Below, piece by piece: positions 11,239 to 22,141 of a stretch of 64,000 nucleotides of DNA (positions within the stretch are counted from its first letter, which is position 1; every line of letters begins with the position of its first letter). Both the position numbers and the translations under genes were made by a program. The notes beneath the pieces are model-generated. The model had not been told where the DNA came from, made no database searches, and worked only from the letters and a program-made list of their open reading frames with translations. The stretch is from Tubulanus polymorphus (taxonomy: Eukaryota; Nemertea; Palaeonemertea; Tubulaniformes; Tubulanidae), in NCBI RefSeq assembly GCF_964204645.1, contig NC_134028.1:14993263-15057262 (forward strand), given 5' to 3'.

Positions 11239-11595
11239 ATTATATTGGTACCTAGGCATATTTTGTTACCATGATCAATTGGAAAGTTGTAGTTCATGAC
11301 ATGTTCTATGATTGTGGTGAGTTTCGAGGTCATTGGGTTTTGAATATGGTCACCAGGGGGCGTTGAATAGTAGAATGACTTATTATTTTCATATTAAATT
11401 GGTAACGAGGCATATTTTGTTATCACAATCAATTACAAAATCGTAGCTGCTGACATGTTCTATGATTGTGGTGAGTTTCAAGGTCGTTGGTTTTTGTAAA
11501 TGGTCACCAGGGGGCGTTGAATATTGAAATTGTTAGATTGTTGAGCATTTGAAACCACTTCCCAAGTGGGCATGGTATCCCTGGACCCCTAGTTT
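11239..11595. repeat. Remainder of the dispersed repeat interrupted by BEL copy 1
   Basis: Two more ~130-bp units, each closing with GGTCACCAGGGGGCGTTGAA, then the inverted GCCCACTTGGGA motif and the CCCTGGACCCCTAG tail also seen near 1280. Noncoding. Confidence 0.75.
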
Positions 11596-11675
11596 ACCTG
11601 CGTGATGTAGTCATGAAGATTATAAGATGGTAGTGAGCCGATGAAGTCATATTTGTGTCACCACTAATAACTTTT
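11596..11675. other. Intergenic DNA, nothing recognised
   Basis: Short noncoding stretch before the tandem duplication. Confidence 0.4.
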
Positions 11676-11987
11676 CGGTCCTATAAGTGAAGAATGGTCG
11701 ACGTCGGAAATCCGGAACAGAGCGAAGAGAGTGATACTTAACTAACTGCTTGGAATACCAAAACTAGAACTGATTTATTTTTACACACAAACAAACTATT
11801 TATATACATTGAGATACGAGACAGGTGGAGACGGTCCTATAAGTGAAGAATGGTCGATGTCGGAAATCCGGAACAGAGCGAAGAGAGTGAGACTTGACTA
11901 ACTGCTTGGAATACCAAAACTAGAACTGATTTATTTTTACACACAAACAAACTATTTATATTCATTGAGATCAAGACAGGTGGAGAC
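11676..11987. repeat. Tandem duplication, two 156-bp units
   Basis: Copies at 11676-11831 and 11832-11987 begin CGGTCCTATAAGTGAAGAAT and end near GACAGGTGGAGA. They differ at only a few positions (for example GTCGACGTCGG versus GTCGATGTCGG). The unit contains CCGGAACAGAGCGAAGAGAG and a T-rich tail, with no ORF. Probably a local duplication, or two units of a short satellite. Confidence 0.9.
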
Positions 11988-12186
11988 ATGGAAAATGATA
12001 CATAAAAAAACGAAGGTGACGAGCAGTGACAGGACAGTGAGACAAACAACAATTAACGCATTAGACACAGACAAACTGTCTTAAGAAACAAAGAGCTATT
12101 ACACGTAAACATTTAAACATTAACGGAATATAGAATATAGATGAAATGTATTAAACAATTATCATGGACATTTAGTGTTGATAAAT
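11988..12186. other. Intergenic DNA, no gene seen
   Basis: AT-rich, noncoding, with no recognised repeat. Confidence 0.5.
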
Positions 12187-12423
12187 CATTAATAGGGTAA
12201 GCGTTTTTTCAGAACAAAGGTCGAAAGGTCGAGCTCATAAAAAATAAAAATAAATTCTCACACGCTCGAATCTATTTTTATTTTTCACTCACTCAACCCA
12301 TCAACCTCTGATATGAAACAAGACTTACCCTATTACTCTAATAATATTCATATATATGAACGTTATATAAATGAATATTATATTATTGAAATCAATTTTA
12401 ATAAAGAATATGTATAATAAATG

Positions 12424-12755
12424 TAGAGTAAACAAATACACAGTGAATTCTTAAATAGAATCAAAGATACTACAAATGAAAAATTTGTAGATAATAAATT
12501 CAAAAAGTTAACAGAATTAACATCACATAAGAAATATTTAATTACGAATATTGAAACAATTACTATGGTAATAAATTAGTTATTCACTTAGAATATGAAG
12601 GATTAGAAGGAAATAAATATAAATTCAGAACATATCTACCAGATATATTTCATAGATTATCTAGTGAAGATATTGAAGAATTATATTCAGGTGATTTCTA
12701 TTTCATATACAAAGGTAAGAATGAAAAAGGATGTCATGATATAGATTTCGAATAA
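12424..12755 (+). pseudogene. Decayed copy of the 113-residue Polinton protein
   Basis: It aligns residue by residue with the gene at 19966-20307: SKQ.HSEFLNRIK, then FKKLTELT.H.KYLITNI, LEYEGL.G, the KFRTYLPD block, and a GC-HD-IDFE end. The start codon is followed at once by TAG, and a single-base shift lies near 12565, so it is inactive. Confidence 0.75.
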
Positions 12756-12771
12756 AAAAATACGTAAAATA

Positions 12772-13478
12772 AATGCAAGATAAATTATAAGAATATAGAA
12801 TATTTGTTGATTCAAGAAGACTTACAAATTATAAATCTCATAATTTATTGATACAACTAGGAAGAGAATTTAGAAATTGTGTTGATTTAAAATTAGTAAA
12901 TATCATAGTTTATGTAACTCATTTTACAATATACCGAATAAAACTATTGAACATAAACCCTTTTAAATTTTTAATAAAATTAAAATGAATGGTTCTATAT
13001 ATATTTAAAACCAGGGTTATATAATGTAGATACATTATCACAAGAAATTAATAGTAAAGCCTGGCACAAATTAGGTAGTAATTCCGGGTTTAGTATTAGA
13101 TTTTTAAAAAGTGATAGTTCTGATAAAATAAAGATAAGGTTATCTCATAGTGAAAAACATAAATTTATGGTAAAAAAACATATAGCTAAACTGTTAGGAA
13201 TTCCTCCAGATAGATCTTTAACAAATATTGATGCTACACCAAACTTAATACCGTACACACATTTTTATGTTTATTGCAATTTCATTGGTCCTACAAAAAC
13301 ATTCGATGCAACTAAAGATACAACTTGTAATTCTAGTATATGTATATTAAACATTTGACCATTGAAGAATGTTAAAGAATTTGGAATGCAAATAAATCAT
13401 AATTTAACAGAATGTGATTTTAATAAGATTTTAATTAGAAATCATAATGGATACTTAATTGATTTGAATATTCCTGTG
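12772..13478 (+). pseudogene. Decayed copy of the Polinton minor-capsid-like gene
   Basis: Matches 20322-21080 in order: EYRIFVDSRRLTNYKSHNLL near 12790-12850, then KPGLYN near 13010, KLLGIPPD near 13190, PYTHFYVYCNFIGPTKTF near 13250, and ending in RNHNGYLIDLNIPV at about 13436-13478. Several frame changes. The version at 12876 reads Cys (TGT) where the large element has TGA. Confidence 0.7.
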
Positions 13479-14633
13479 ACACACAGAGAGATCACAAGGA
13501 TCTATCGGAGCCGTGCCACCCCAAAAGAAAAAAATAACATTCATACAAATTCACTCTTACACATGCACACTACAAGCACCACACGTATACACCCACGCAC
13601 ACTGCATCAGCGAATGCATTCAAACAGAATTACAACATGGAAGTTCAAAATACATAATCACGATAATTTAAGGAATTTTAAACACTTACGTTGAAATACT
13701 GATAAACTAGTAGAATTACGAATCGGTTTAGGGATAGGATTCCAGAGAAGCGGTCCAGAAATCTTTACAGTGAATTGCCTAGAATTAGTTCTATAATTTG
13801 GCGGTCGTAAATTATCCATCGCCCGGGTGTTTCGATTGTGAATGTGATGACCGAGTTGCCAGTAGTAATGTTACTGCCAATGTTACAGTATTGTAAATGG
13901 GGGTGAATCGAGGTTAAATATAACATACGCATAGAGTTGGTTGAGAGCTTGTTATAAACACGATATAATATTGCAATATTACGAGAAACTTTTTTACAAA
14001 TTGAACGCATAATGATCTTTCCATGGTGTTTTTCGTTAATAGTTACACCCAAAAATTTGTGTAGAAGAGACTCGGTCAATCTCTTGGCCATCAATAGAGA
14101 TTTGTGCAACGACTTTGTGATACGACTTTCTGAATATAATGTAAGATGTCTTTTTTATATTAATAGATAGCTTATTGGCATGAAACCAGATTACAAGATT
14201 TGATAACTCACAGTTGACAACGTTAACAAGACGATTAATATTTTGATCGGAATAGAAACAATTCGTGTCATCAGCGAACAAAATTAAATTTAAAATATCA
14301 GATGAATTTGTACAGTCATTCATATAGATTAGAAACAACAATGGACCTAAGATGGAACCTTGGGGCACTCCAATACTAATACTAAGCAAAGTTGATTTAA
14401 ATGCTTCAATTTGAATGATTTGCCAACGGTCACTCAAGTAGGTTTTGAACCACATCAGTGCGTAGTTTATACCATAATGGTTTAATTTATGTAGTAAAAT
14501 GCTGTGATTGACAGTATCAAAAGCTTTGGAGAGATCTAAAAATATCCCAATCGATGGTGTTTTAGATTCAATATTAGCTGAAATTTTATCTATAATCTGA
14601 GTCAAAGCCATTGCTGTTGAGTGGTTTTTGGTT
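13479..14633 (-). pseudogene. LINE reverse transcriptase fragment (catalytic core to 3' end)
   Basis: Minus-strand RT of a non-LTR retrotransposon of the CR1/Jockey type. From 14611 downwards it shows IGIFLDLSKAFDTVNHSILL, GVPQGSILGPLLFLIYMND and LILFADDTNCF, with the FADD catalytic box near 14265-14280. The thumb region follows in a second frame from about 14109, ending near 13765, so there is a frameshift around 14050-14100. Below 13765 lies the 3' UTR-like end, which abuts the Polinton fragment. The upstream parts of the same LINE are at 15758-16089, 40233-40748 and 41103-41968. Role: target-primed reverse transcription; this copy is dead. Confidence 0.85.
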
Positions 14634-15757
14634 TACCTTTGTTAGCGATATGAAGTTGGCGTTGAGCCAATTTCATGTAAAATCGCGGTACGTTATTTTA
14701 TGTAAGCTTTTGTTACATTGGTTCTCGGTTTAAACGACGTAAAATCGATGCGCTTGAAGACATGACGAACCTCCGTCGATGTACATGGTCAACTTTGTTA
14801 AAATTCTACGATAAACTGTTTTTGGCGGGAAAATTCTTAGCTCTCACGTATGAAATTGCAATGTCCTCGATTGGGGGCGTTGTCTCTACGAGCGAATGTG
14901 ATTGGCTGTTTTTGGGATATACGGGGAATTCCGGCGCTACTAAAATAATTATGGGAAAGCCATAGAATGGCGAACGTTTCATTGGACTAGGTGCCGTATA
15001 CGAGCAAATTTCAAATGCTCATTGCTGATGAGAATGTAATTATTATCCGCCATAGGTATTGTTTCATTTTAATACCCGGTGATTGATTTGATTGACACTG
15101 AAGTGCAAGCGAACATTCACTTACACAAGGCCTCCACGTGCGCGCGGATTGCTATAATAGACTGTTGCATACACAAACACACGCTCGTACAGTATGCACT
15201 ACTAGACGCTGCTTGCTGGCGCGTCTGACATTTCATCAACAGAAGATGAGCGCTATGTTTTCTGTTTGATATAATTTATAATAAATTGTAATTTTTTGTG
15301 ACCTGAAAATATTAAGCAGCAAACTACAAGTATAGGTCGAGGTCTGAATATTGTATTAGTAAATTCCAGGATTTAAAACGATCTAATACGCCGATTTCTT
15401 ACTGCACCGGTTTAGATTCCGCGGCCATACGTTGGAAGAAGTTTCCAAGACTAAATATTCAGCCACCCTCTGATATGTGACATCATATGAATTTTATTTG
15501 AATATTTTTTCATATTGTGAAAAATATTTCTTTGAAAATATAAAATAGTTTCCCTGCCGCGCCTACCTGTACCCTACGAAATGTATATTTTTGGTCTTAT
15601 TTGACTACAAAATAATTCTTTGAGAAAGGTGAAATACAATATAGAACTTTGAAGTCACGAATTAAAAAGATTTTTCAAGCAATGCCCTTACCCCAAACAA
15701 CCTCTAGCTTTCAAGGTAAACCAGACTTTGCCCATGGGCAATTTATTTTCTGAATCC
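14634..15757. mobile_element. Unidentified 1.1-kb insertion splitting the LINE RT
   Basis: LINE coding sequence breaks off inside the QFGFRK region on one side (about 15757) and resumes just before the HST..AL residues on the other (about 14633). The DNA between does not belong to the LINE. Near its ends are GGTTTACCTT (14630-14640) and the inverted AAGGTAAACC (about 15711-15722), a possible 10-bp terminal inverted repeat. A clear target duplication is not visible. No ORF of recognisable origin: a 67-codon frame at 14762-14965 has no features. Most likely a non-autonomous DNA transposon. Confidence 0.5.
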
Positions 15758-16089
15758 AAACTGGTTGCTATTTAAGATTGAGAATTTATCACAAAATGAG
15801 GTTACTCTATTATACAATTATTTCCAAAATCTTTGAGAAACAGGGTAGGATTGATATAGGTCGATAATTATCAAAACAATGGGCGTCACCTTTCTTATAA
15901 AGTGGACGAACTCTGGCGATTTTTAGTTCAAACGGGACAATACCTGATTGTAGGCTGCAATTAAATTTATAAGAAAGTGGGTCTTTGATTGTGTCAATAA
16001 TTCTTAATAATTTTCATTGAGATTTCATCGATACCGATCCCCGTGTTTGCTAAAAAACTATTCACAATGTCGGCGATCTCATAAACGTG
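15758..16089 (-). pseudogene. LINE RT N-terminal fragment next to the Polinton
   Basis: On the minus strand this encodes the finger part of a non-LTR RT (phrases TGIGIDEISMKIIKN, FELKIARVRPLYKKGD and NYRPISILP), with small frameshifts. Its upper edge is the target site AACGTG (16084-16089) of the Polinton. The same reading frame continues at 40232 on the far side of the 24-kb insertion. Confidence 0.85.
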
Positions 16090-16241
16090 AGTAATAGGGG
16101 TTTAGTTGTTTCATACCAAAGGTCGAAGGGTCGAGCTCATAAAAAATAAAAAATAAATTCTCGCACACTCGAATTTATTTTTTATTTTTTACTCACTCGC
16201 CCCTTCAACCTTTGATATGAAACAACTAAACCCCTATTACT
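16090..16241. repeat. 152-bp palindromic tip of the Polinton
   Basis: The outermost AGTAATAGGGGTTTAGTTG, followed by TTTCATA, returns inverted at 16217-16241. Inside it, GGTCGAAGGGTCGAG faces CTCGCCCCTTCAACC and AAAAAATAAAAAATAAATTC faces GAATTTATTTTTTATTTTTT. The terminus is thus a self-complementary hairpin rather than a simple end. The same structure is present at the other end (40075-40226) and in the fragment at 12190-12336. Confidence 0.9.
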
Positions 16242-16586
16242 CTTAAAATATTCATATATATGAATAAAATATAAATGAATAACTTCTAAAATCAATTAAA
16301 AAAAAAAAATTTGATATTAAAATGGAAGCAAATAAGTACTACTGTCCAACATGTAATATCAATATTGATAAATCCCAAAAATCAAGACACAATAAAACTA
16401 AAACACATTTAGAGAATAAATTGAAACTAGAATATAAAGATGATATATTAGAAACTAAATTAGATGAATTAAAGAATGAAAAAGAAACATATAAATGTGA
16501 TACATGTAATCGATCATTCAGTGATAAAAGATATTATAATGAACATTTAAAATCTAAAAGCCATATTAGAAATATGAATAATGATA
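16090..16586 (+). repeat. Left terminal inverted repeat of the Polinton
   Basis: Matches the reverse complement of 39739-40226 with few differences. It includes the tip hairpin (16090-16241), an AT-rich spacer, and the first ~88 codons of the zinc-finger gene that starts at 16322. Homology stops just after the codons for NMNND. Confidence 0.9.
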
Positions 16587-19500
16587 TTTTAGGTGAAGAT
16601 TATTTTGATAAGGACAATGATAAGAAACATAAGACAATTAAAAGAATAAGAAATAAATTAAACAATAAAAGACCATACATGGAAGATGTAAGAAATTATA
16701 TTAATTCATTAGATAATAAAAAAGATATAGAGATAACCGAAGCATTTAAAAGTGATATTGGTCCAGCAGCTATTGAGTTTAAATTTCATAAAGGAAAAAC
16801 ATTAGAAGAAAATGAAAAACATTTAGAAAATATGAAAGAAATAATAAAAATAATAACTGATGTTGAATATCCTAAAATAAGTATATCTTCTAAAGTTAAA
16901 TTCATTAAATCTGAAGATAAACCAATATATAATATAAATTCTCATTCACAACATATTATATCTAAACAACATATAGATGATAAATTAGATAAATGTTATA
17001 ATGAAGTACAAACTAAAATAGCAGAGAAATATTTTGAAGGATCTGGTTTAATATTTGATGAAATAATATTTATGACTTTACATGTGTATAACACAAAATA
17101 TAATTAGTTAACTAAATCGAAACCAATAGATGAAAATAATTTATCATATTATAAAGAACCAGATATTGAAGCATCGAGTTATATTAAACTACCATTTAAA
17201 ACTAATGCTGTAATAAATGTACAAAATTTTGACGATAAATGTTTTCTATGGACAATTATAAGTTGCTTACATCCAACAGAAGATATTACACATAGTTTTA
17301 GATTAACTCATTATAAACCATTTGAAAATAATTATAAGATAGATAAGTATCCTGTTATAATTAAAAACATCCCAAAAATAGAAAGAGATAATAATATAAA
17401 GATAAATGTATTTGATTTAATCAAATTACCAAATACATAAGGTAACAATATAAAACATTATACATTAGAACCTTTATACCTATCAAAAGGTTATGATTCA
17501 AACGATGTTATAGATATATTATGAGAATCATTATATGTGGATTAAAAGAATTGATTTATTTTTTAAATCAGAAAATGATTTTGATAATAAAATATATCTA
17601 TGTAGAAAATGTTTACATAAATTCAGAACTGAAAGTGCATTATTAAATCATAAACAATTATGTGAAAATCATGATTATTGTAAATTAGTTTTACCAAATG
17701 AAAAAGATAAAATATTAGAATTCAAAAAATATGATTACAAAAATAAAGTACCATTTGTGATATATGGAGATTTTGAATCATTAAATAAAGAACTAACTGA
17801 TCAAGATAGAAAAGAAATATATTATAAAAGAAAGAAATTAAATTCTAATGAAAAATGATTTTTCAGATGAACCACCAATAACAAATACAATTAAAAAGAT
17901 TCATCAATCAGCCGCAGCTTTCGGGTTATATATAAAATCTGATTATCCAGAACTAATTAAAAGTGAATATTATCATTATAGAAATGAAAATGTTATTAAT
18001 CATTTTTGTGACTTATTAATTGAATATGAAATAAAATTTAATGAAAAGTTAAATAAAAATATAGAAGTTATAATGACAGAAGAAGATAAAGAAGCATTTG
18101 GGTTTGCAGATAAATGTTATTATTGTGAAAAGATATTTAATTATAAAGATAAAAAAGTGAGAGACCATGATCATTTGAACGGAAAGTTTAGAGGCGCTGC
18201 ACATGAGAATTGTAACTTACAAGCTAAGAAAATTAACTTTGTACCAGTTATATTTCATAATCTATCATGATATGATGCACATTTATTCATAAAACAGTTA
18301 TGTCATAAAATAGAAGAAATTAATAATGATATAGAAAGATTAAATTCAAATAGATCGAAAAATAAAATACCAACTTATAAATTTAAAATGTTAGCTAAAA
18401 CATCTGAGAATTATATATCATTCCAACTTGGGTGTCTAAGATTTATAGATTCACATAGATTTTTAAATAGTTCATTAGCTTATCAAAATCATTAGTTGAT
18501 GATGAATTAAAACTATTAAAACAACACTATCCAAATAATGATGATTTTAAATTAATGAGATATAAAGGAGCGATTCCATATTCTTTCTATAAAAATCATA
18601 ATGATTTCAATATAACTGAATTATTGAAAGAACAATTCTATGATGAATTAAAAATGAATATGTTAAAGATGAAGTATATAATAGAACATTGAATATTTGG
18701 AATCATTTCAAAATAGAAAATCATGGACAATTAGTAGATTTATATTTGAAATCAGATGTATTATTATTATCGGATATATTTGAAAGGTTTAGAGATGTAA
18801 ACCTAAAATATTTTAACATTGATCCTTGTCATTGTTATTCTAGTCCAGGTTTAACATGGGATTGTGGTTTAAAATTTACAGATATAAAAATGGATCTGTT
18901 AACAAATATAGATCAATTATTATTATTTGAAAAATCTATAAGAGGAGGTGTTTCAGGTGTATTAGGGGATAGATTTTTCAATGTAAATAAAGTACATAGT
19001 TATATTTCATTTAGTCAATCTAAGTGGTTAGAAAAATATATAGATTTTAACACCAAACAGAGAACTGAAGCTAAAACTGATTTTGAGAAAGATTTCTTCA
19101 AGTTAATGAATAATGCATTCTATGGTAAGACTTGTGAAAATATTAGAAATAGAAATGATATTGAGTTAGTTAGTAATGGTAAAAGGATAAGGCATTTACA
19201 ATCATATCCTAAGTTTTTAGGTAACAGAATATTTGATGAAAATTTAGCTGCAGTTAAAATGAGAAGAACTTCTATGAAATTTAATAAACCAATTTATGTT
19301 GGAGCATCAGTTTTAGAAATATCAAAATTACTAATGTATGAATTCTATTATAATGTATTACAACCACTTTTTGGAGAAAAACATATAGAAATCTTATATT
19401 TTGATACTGACAGTTACATATTAAAGATAAAAACTAATTACATAACTGATGATTTAAAAACATTAAAACATCATTTTGATTTCAGTAATTATCCTAAAAA

Positions 19501-19936
19501 TCATGAATTGTTTAGCAATGATAATAAAAACGTTCCTGGTAAATTCAAAGATGAATTAGGTGGTGAAGAAATGATTGAATTCATCGGTATTAGATCTAAA
19601 ATGTATTCATATAAAACTAAAGAACATGAAGCTAAAAAGTTAAAAGGAATAACCAAAAGTGTAGTAGAAAAGAATATTCATTTCAAAGATTACATCAATT
19701 GTATATTCAATGAAGAAGTTAGAAAACATAAGATGAGATGTTTAAGATCTGAAGATCATGAAATGTTTATTGAAGAAATTGAAAAGATAAGTCTAAACCC
19801 ATTTGATGATAAAAGATATATTCTGGATGATGGAATTCATACAGTTCCTTATGGTTGTAATTTAGATGAATACTTAAAATTTAAAAGAGAAGAAACAAAA
19901 GAGAACGAGATAATGAAAAGAATTCTAACGTGTTAA
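16322..19936 (+). pseudogene. polB: Zinc finger-DNA polymerase B of the Polinton, multiply frameshifted
   Basis: Replicative family-B polymerase of the protein-primed type. The N-terminus (encoded inside the terminal repeat) has two C2H2-like fingers, YYCPTCNINI...H..H and YKCDTCNRSF...H..H. A charged region and the typical FLWTIISCLHP segment near 17240 follow. The exonuclease motif VIYGDFESL is near 17755. A Cys pair block CYYCEKIF...RDHDHLNGKFRGAAHENCN lies at 18115-18220. Polymerase motifs follow at 18689-19936: DLYLKSDVLLL, NNAFYGKTCEN, and the catalytic YFDTDS near 19400. Breaks: TAG at 17105, stops near 17440 and 17521, a frame change near 17850, TGA at 18268, and frame changes near 18490 and 18640, most next to A-runs. 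The ATG at 16322 follows ATTAAA. Not functional as written. Confidence 0.95.
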
Positions 19937-19965
19937 TCAAATTTTAATAAAAATATGTATTATAA

Positions 19966-20307
19966 ATGGAGAGTAAACAAACACACAGTGAATTCTTAAA
20001 TAGAATAAAATATACTTCAAATGTAAAATCTGTAGATTATAAATTCAAAAAGTTAACAGAATTAACAATCCATGAGAAATATCTAATTACAAATATTGTT
20101 ACAGTTACTAATAACTATGGAGATAAATTAGTTATACACTTAGAATATGAAGGATTAAAAGGAAATGCACATAAATTCAGAACATATTTACCAGATAGAC
20201 TTCATAGATTATCAAGTGAAGATTTAGAAGAATTATGTTCCGGAGATTTATATTTCGTATACAAAGTTAAGAATGAAAAAGGACACCATGAAATAGATTT
20301 CGAATAA
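19966..20307 (+). CDS. Conserved 113-residue Polinton protein
   Basis: Intact ORF beginning at a TAAATG motif (ATTATAAATGG). It contains FKKLTEL.....YLITNIVTV, GDKLVIHLEYEG and a FRTYLPDRLHRLSSEDLEEL block. Small proteins of this layout (a K-rich start, a beta-rich middle and an LP.R/.LS motif) recur in many Polintons and adintovirus-like elements next to PolB. I infer a nucleic-acid-binding, OB-like role, but that is not shown. A decayed second copy lies at 12424-12755. It is the first gene downstream of PolB, 29 bp away. Confidence 0.75.
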   Translation: MESKQTHSEFLNRIKYTSNVKSVDYKFKKLTELTIHEKYLITNIVTVTNNYGDKLVIHLEYEGLKGNAHKFRTYLPDRLHRLSSEDLEELCSGDLYFVYKVKNEKGHHEIDFE

Positions 20308-20321
20308 AATATGTAAAATAA

Positions 20322-21080
20322 ATGGTAGAATTAAAAGAATACAGAATATTTGTTGATTCTAGAAGACTTACAAATTATAAATCACATAATTTATTAGTAC
20401 AATTAGATAGATAATTCAAGAATTGAGTTGATTTAAAATTAGTAAATATAAGTTTATGTAATTCTTTTTACAATATATCAGATAAAACTATTGAAGATAA
20501 TACTTCTTTAATTCATATTAGAAATGTAAATAAATGGTTTCATCTAATTTTAAAACCAGGATTATATAATTTAGAAACATTAGCTCAGGAAATTAATCGA
20601 AGAGCACGGTTGAAAATTAGCAGAGATGATAAATTTTTATTAGATTTATTAAAGTGATAGCACAAATAAAATTAAAATAAAGGTATATGATGAAAGTCAA
20701 CATGCATTTATGGTAAAAAAAAACCTATAGCTAAACTGTTAGGAATTGTACCAGATACTGTTACAGGAAACGTATATGGTAGCTCAAATATAATACCTTT
20801 TACGCACTTTTATATTTATTGCAATTTAATCGATCCTACAAAAACATTTGAAGCAACTAAAGATACAACATGTAATTCTAGTATATTAAATATTTTACCA
20901 TTAAAAAATGTTAAACAATTTGGAACGCAAATAAATTATAATTTAGCTGAATGTGATTTTAAACCTTGTATTCCTCAATTTAATAATTTTAAATTAGAAA
21001 TAAGAAATCATAATGGATATTTAATTGATTTGAATAACTTTCCTGTAATTTATGAATTAGTTATAAGATCTAGAGAGTAA
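20322..21080 (+). pseudogene. Minor capsid (penton)-like protein, broken
   Basis: Starts at ATG 20322 within AAATAAATGG. The order N-terminal EYRIFVDSRRLTNYKSHNLL, then a VDLKLVNISLCNSFYNI stretch, then LKPGLYN, then KLLGIVPD and FYIYCNL, fits the single-jelly-roll minor capsid proteins of Polintons, in which a W..ALTEI..P.SWYN-like segment follows a short N-terminal strand. In-frame TAA at about 20413, TGA at 20426 (where the family often has Trp), and frame changes near 20650-20730. Family assignment is from layout and position before the small membrane genes; confidence is moderate. Confidence 0.5.
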
Positions 21081-21096
21081 TTTTTTCATTATATAA

Positions 21097-21453
21097 ATGA
21101 ATATAACTGTTGGACCGAGTATATGTTTTGGGGTTGATTTTAAACGTGAGAAAGAAATGAAATTTAACATTAATTATGTAATTATACATATTAAAAATAT
21201 TGCATTTTCTAATGAAACAACATTTGAGTATGCAGCAACAATAGATAAAGAAACTTTAGATGTAGAAAAGATTACTAATTTAATTAGAGAATCTTTAAGA
21301 TTTTATGAATTAGATGAAGATTTTATTATAGATGATATTAAAAAAATAATAATTGAAATATATACAAATGAAACTAGTAATGAAATAAATGTTGAATTAA
21401 TCATAAATAAGTTAACTAAATATTTTGATGATAGTAATTTTTTTGATAAATAA
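21097..21453 (+). CDS. Unrecognised 118-residue Polinton protein
   Basis: Intact ORF preceded by TTTTTTCATTATATAAATG. Acidic, Ile/Asn/Lys-rich, with no membrane segment. The second half looks helical (VEKITNLIRESLRFYELDEDF). It ends directly on the next start codon (TAA then ATG at 21454). I do not recognise a family. Confidence 0.65.
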   Translation: MNITVGPSICFGVDFKREKEMKFNINYVIIHIKNIAFSNETTFEYAATIDKETLDVEKITNLIRESLRFYELDEDFIIDDIKKIIIEIYTNETSNEINVELIINKLTKYFDDSNFFDK

Positions 21454-21675
21454 ATGAGTGATAATAAGTGGATAATAACTGGATTATATAATGGCGCATT
21501 ACTATCAGTTGGAACTGTTGGTTATTCAATGGTATTAAAAAAAGTATTCAAAATGGGAAGTGTTAATGTTGATAGATTTGATATAAATGATATCTTAAAA
21601 TTAACATTAGCAGTTACTTTATCTAATTTAACTATTGATTATTTAGAAAAACAAAAATATATTCCTCCCATATAA
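21454..21675 (+). CDS. Small Polinton membrane protein, 73 residues
   Basis: Intact ORF whose ATG follows GATAAATAA. Two hydrophobic segments, WIITGLYNGALLSVGTVGYS and ILKLTLAVTLSNLTIDYL, separated by a basic/acidic linker. Proteins of this size and layout (an N-terminal Gly-rich helix, a conserved DxDxxD-like turn and a C-terminal YxxxxxxIP) are common in Polintons. The function is unknown; a virion membrane or scaffold role is a guess. Confidence 0.7.
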   Translation: MSDNKWIITGLYNGALLSVGTVGYSMVLKKVFKMGSVNVDRFDINDILKLTLAVTLSNLTIDYLEKQKYIPPI

Positions 21676-22120
21676 ATGCGTAATTATTTTACTAAATAAA
21701 TTGCTTCTGCAGTTATAACTATTATAGGATCGGCAATTGTTAACACTAGCATTTACTGGTGGCGGTTATTTATTTAAACATATTGATAAAAATGGATCAT
21801 TAACAGAACAAAAAAGACATAACTTAGCTTTAGAGAAATACAATAAAGCAGCAGAAGAATATAGAGAAAAAAGACAAAACTATATGGATTATATTAACAA
21901 AGAATTATATGATCAGAAGATTTCACATAGAGATTTTCAATGAGTTGATGATGCAATGAGTTTATATAACGCGGTAACCAATAAAGAAAAATTACATCTA
22001 CATAAACGTACAATATCAGATTATTATACCCCAAGTAATGAACAGAAGAAATATGAAATAATATAAATTTTTGGTGGAACTGTTATTGTTATATTTGTTG
22101 CTTATAAGTTTACTAATTAG
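21676..22120 (+). pseudogene. Coiled-coil membrane-anchored Polinton protein, broken
   Basis: The ATG at 21676 overlaps the motif TATAAATG after the previous stop. A hydrophobic start (IASAVITIIGSAI), then the helical block LALEKYNKAAEEYREKRQNYMDYINKEL, then DDAMSLYN, and a C-terminal hydrophobic segment GGTVIVIFVAYKF. This layout, with a DWINEEL-like turn and an ALxLYN motif, is typical of a conserved Polinton protein of unknown function. Breaks: TAA at about 21697, a frame change near 21740, TGA at 21941 and TAA at 22063. Confidence 0.65.
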
Positions 22121-22141
22121 TAATTTTTTTTTGCTAAATAA

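Larger units (their letters stand above)
12187..13478 (+). mobile_element. Internally deleted, decayed Polinton fragment
   Basis: It begins with a diverged version of the terminal hairpin of the large Polinton: AATAGGGTAAG...GGTCGAGCTCATAAAAAATA...GACTTACCCTATTACT at about 12190-12336, compare 16090-16241. Where the large element continues into the zinc finger-PolB gene, this one passes directly, within AATCAATTTTAATAAA, into a copy of the 113-residue small gene (about 12424-12755, compare 19966-20307). A copy of the minor-capsid-like gene follows (about 12772-13478, compare 20322-21080). About 3.6 kb including PolB is therefore missing. Both genes carry stops and frameshifts (for example ATG immediately followed by TAG at 12424). 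The right terminal repeat is absent; LINE sequence starts at about 13479. Confidence 0.8.

Noticed and set aside
12424..13478. Independent single-exon gene of host origin
   Set aside because: It aligns with the Polinton genes at 19966-21080, including noncoding flanks.
16322..19936. A reassigned genetic code in the Polinton as the main explanation for stops
   Set aside because: There are also many frameshifts and both TAA and TGA stops; decay or assembly error is simpler. Kept only as a low-interest finding.
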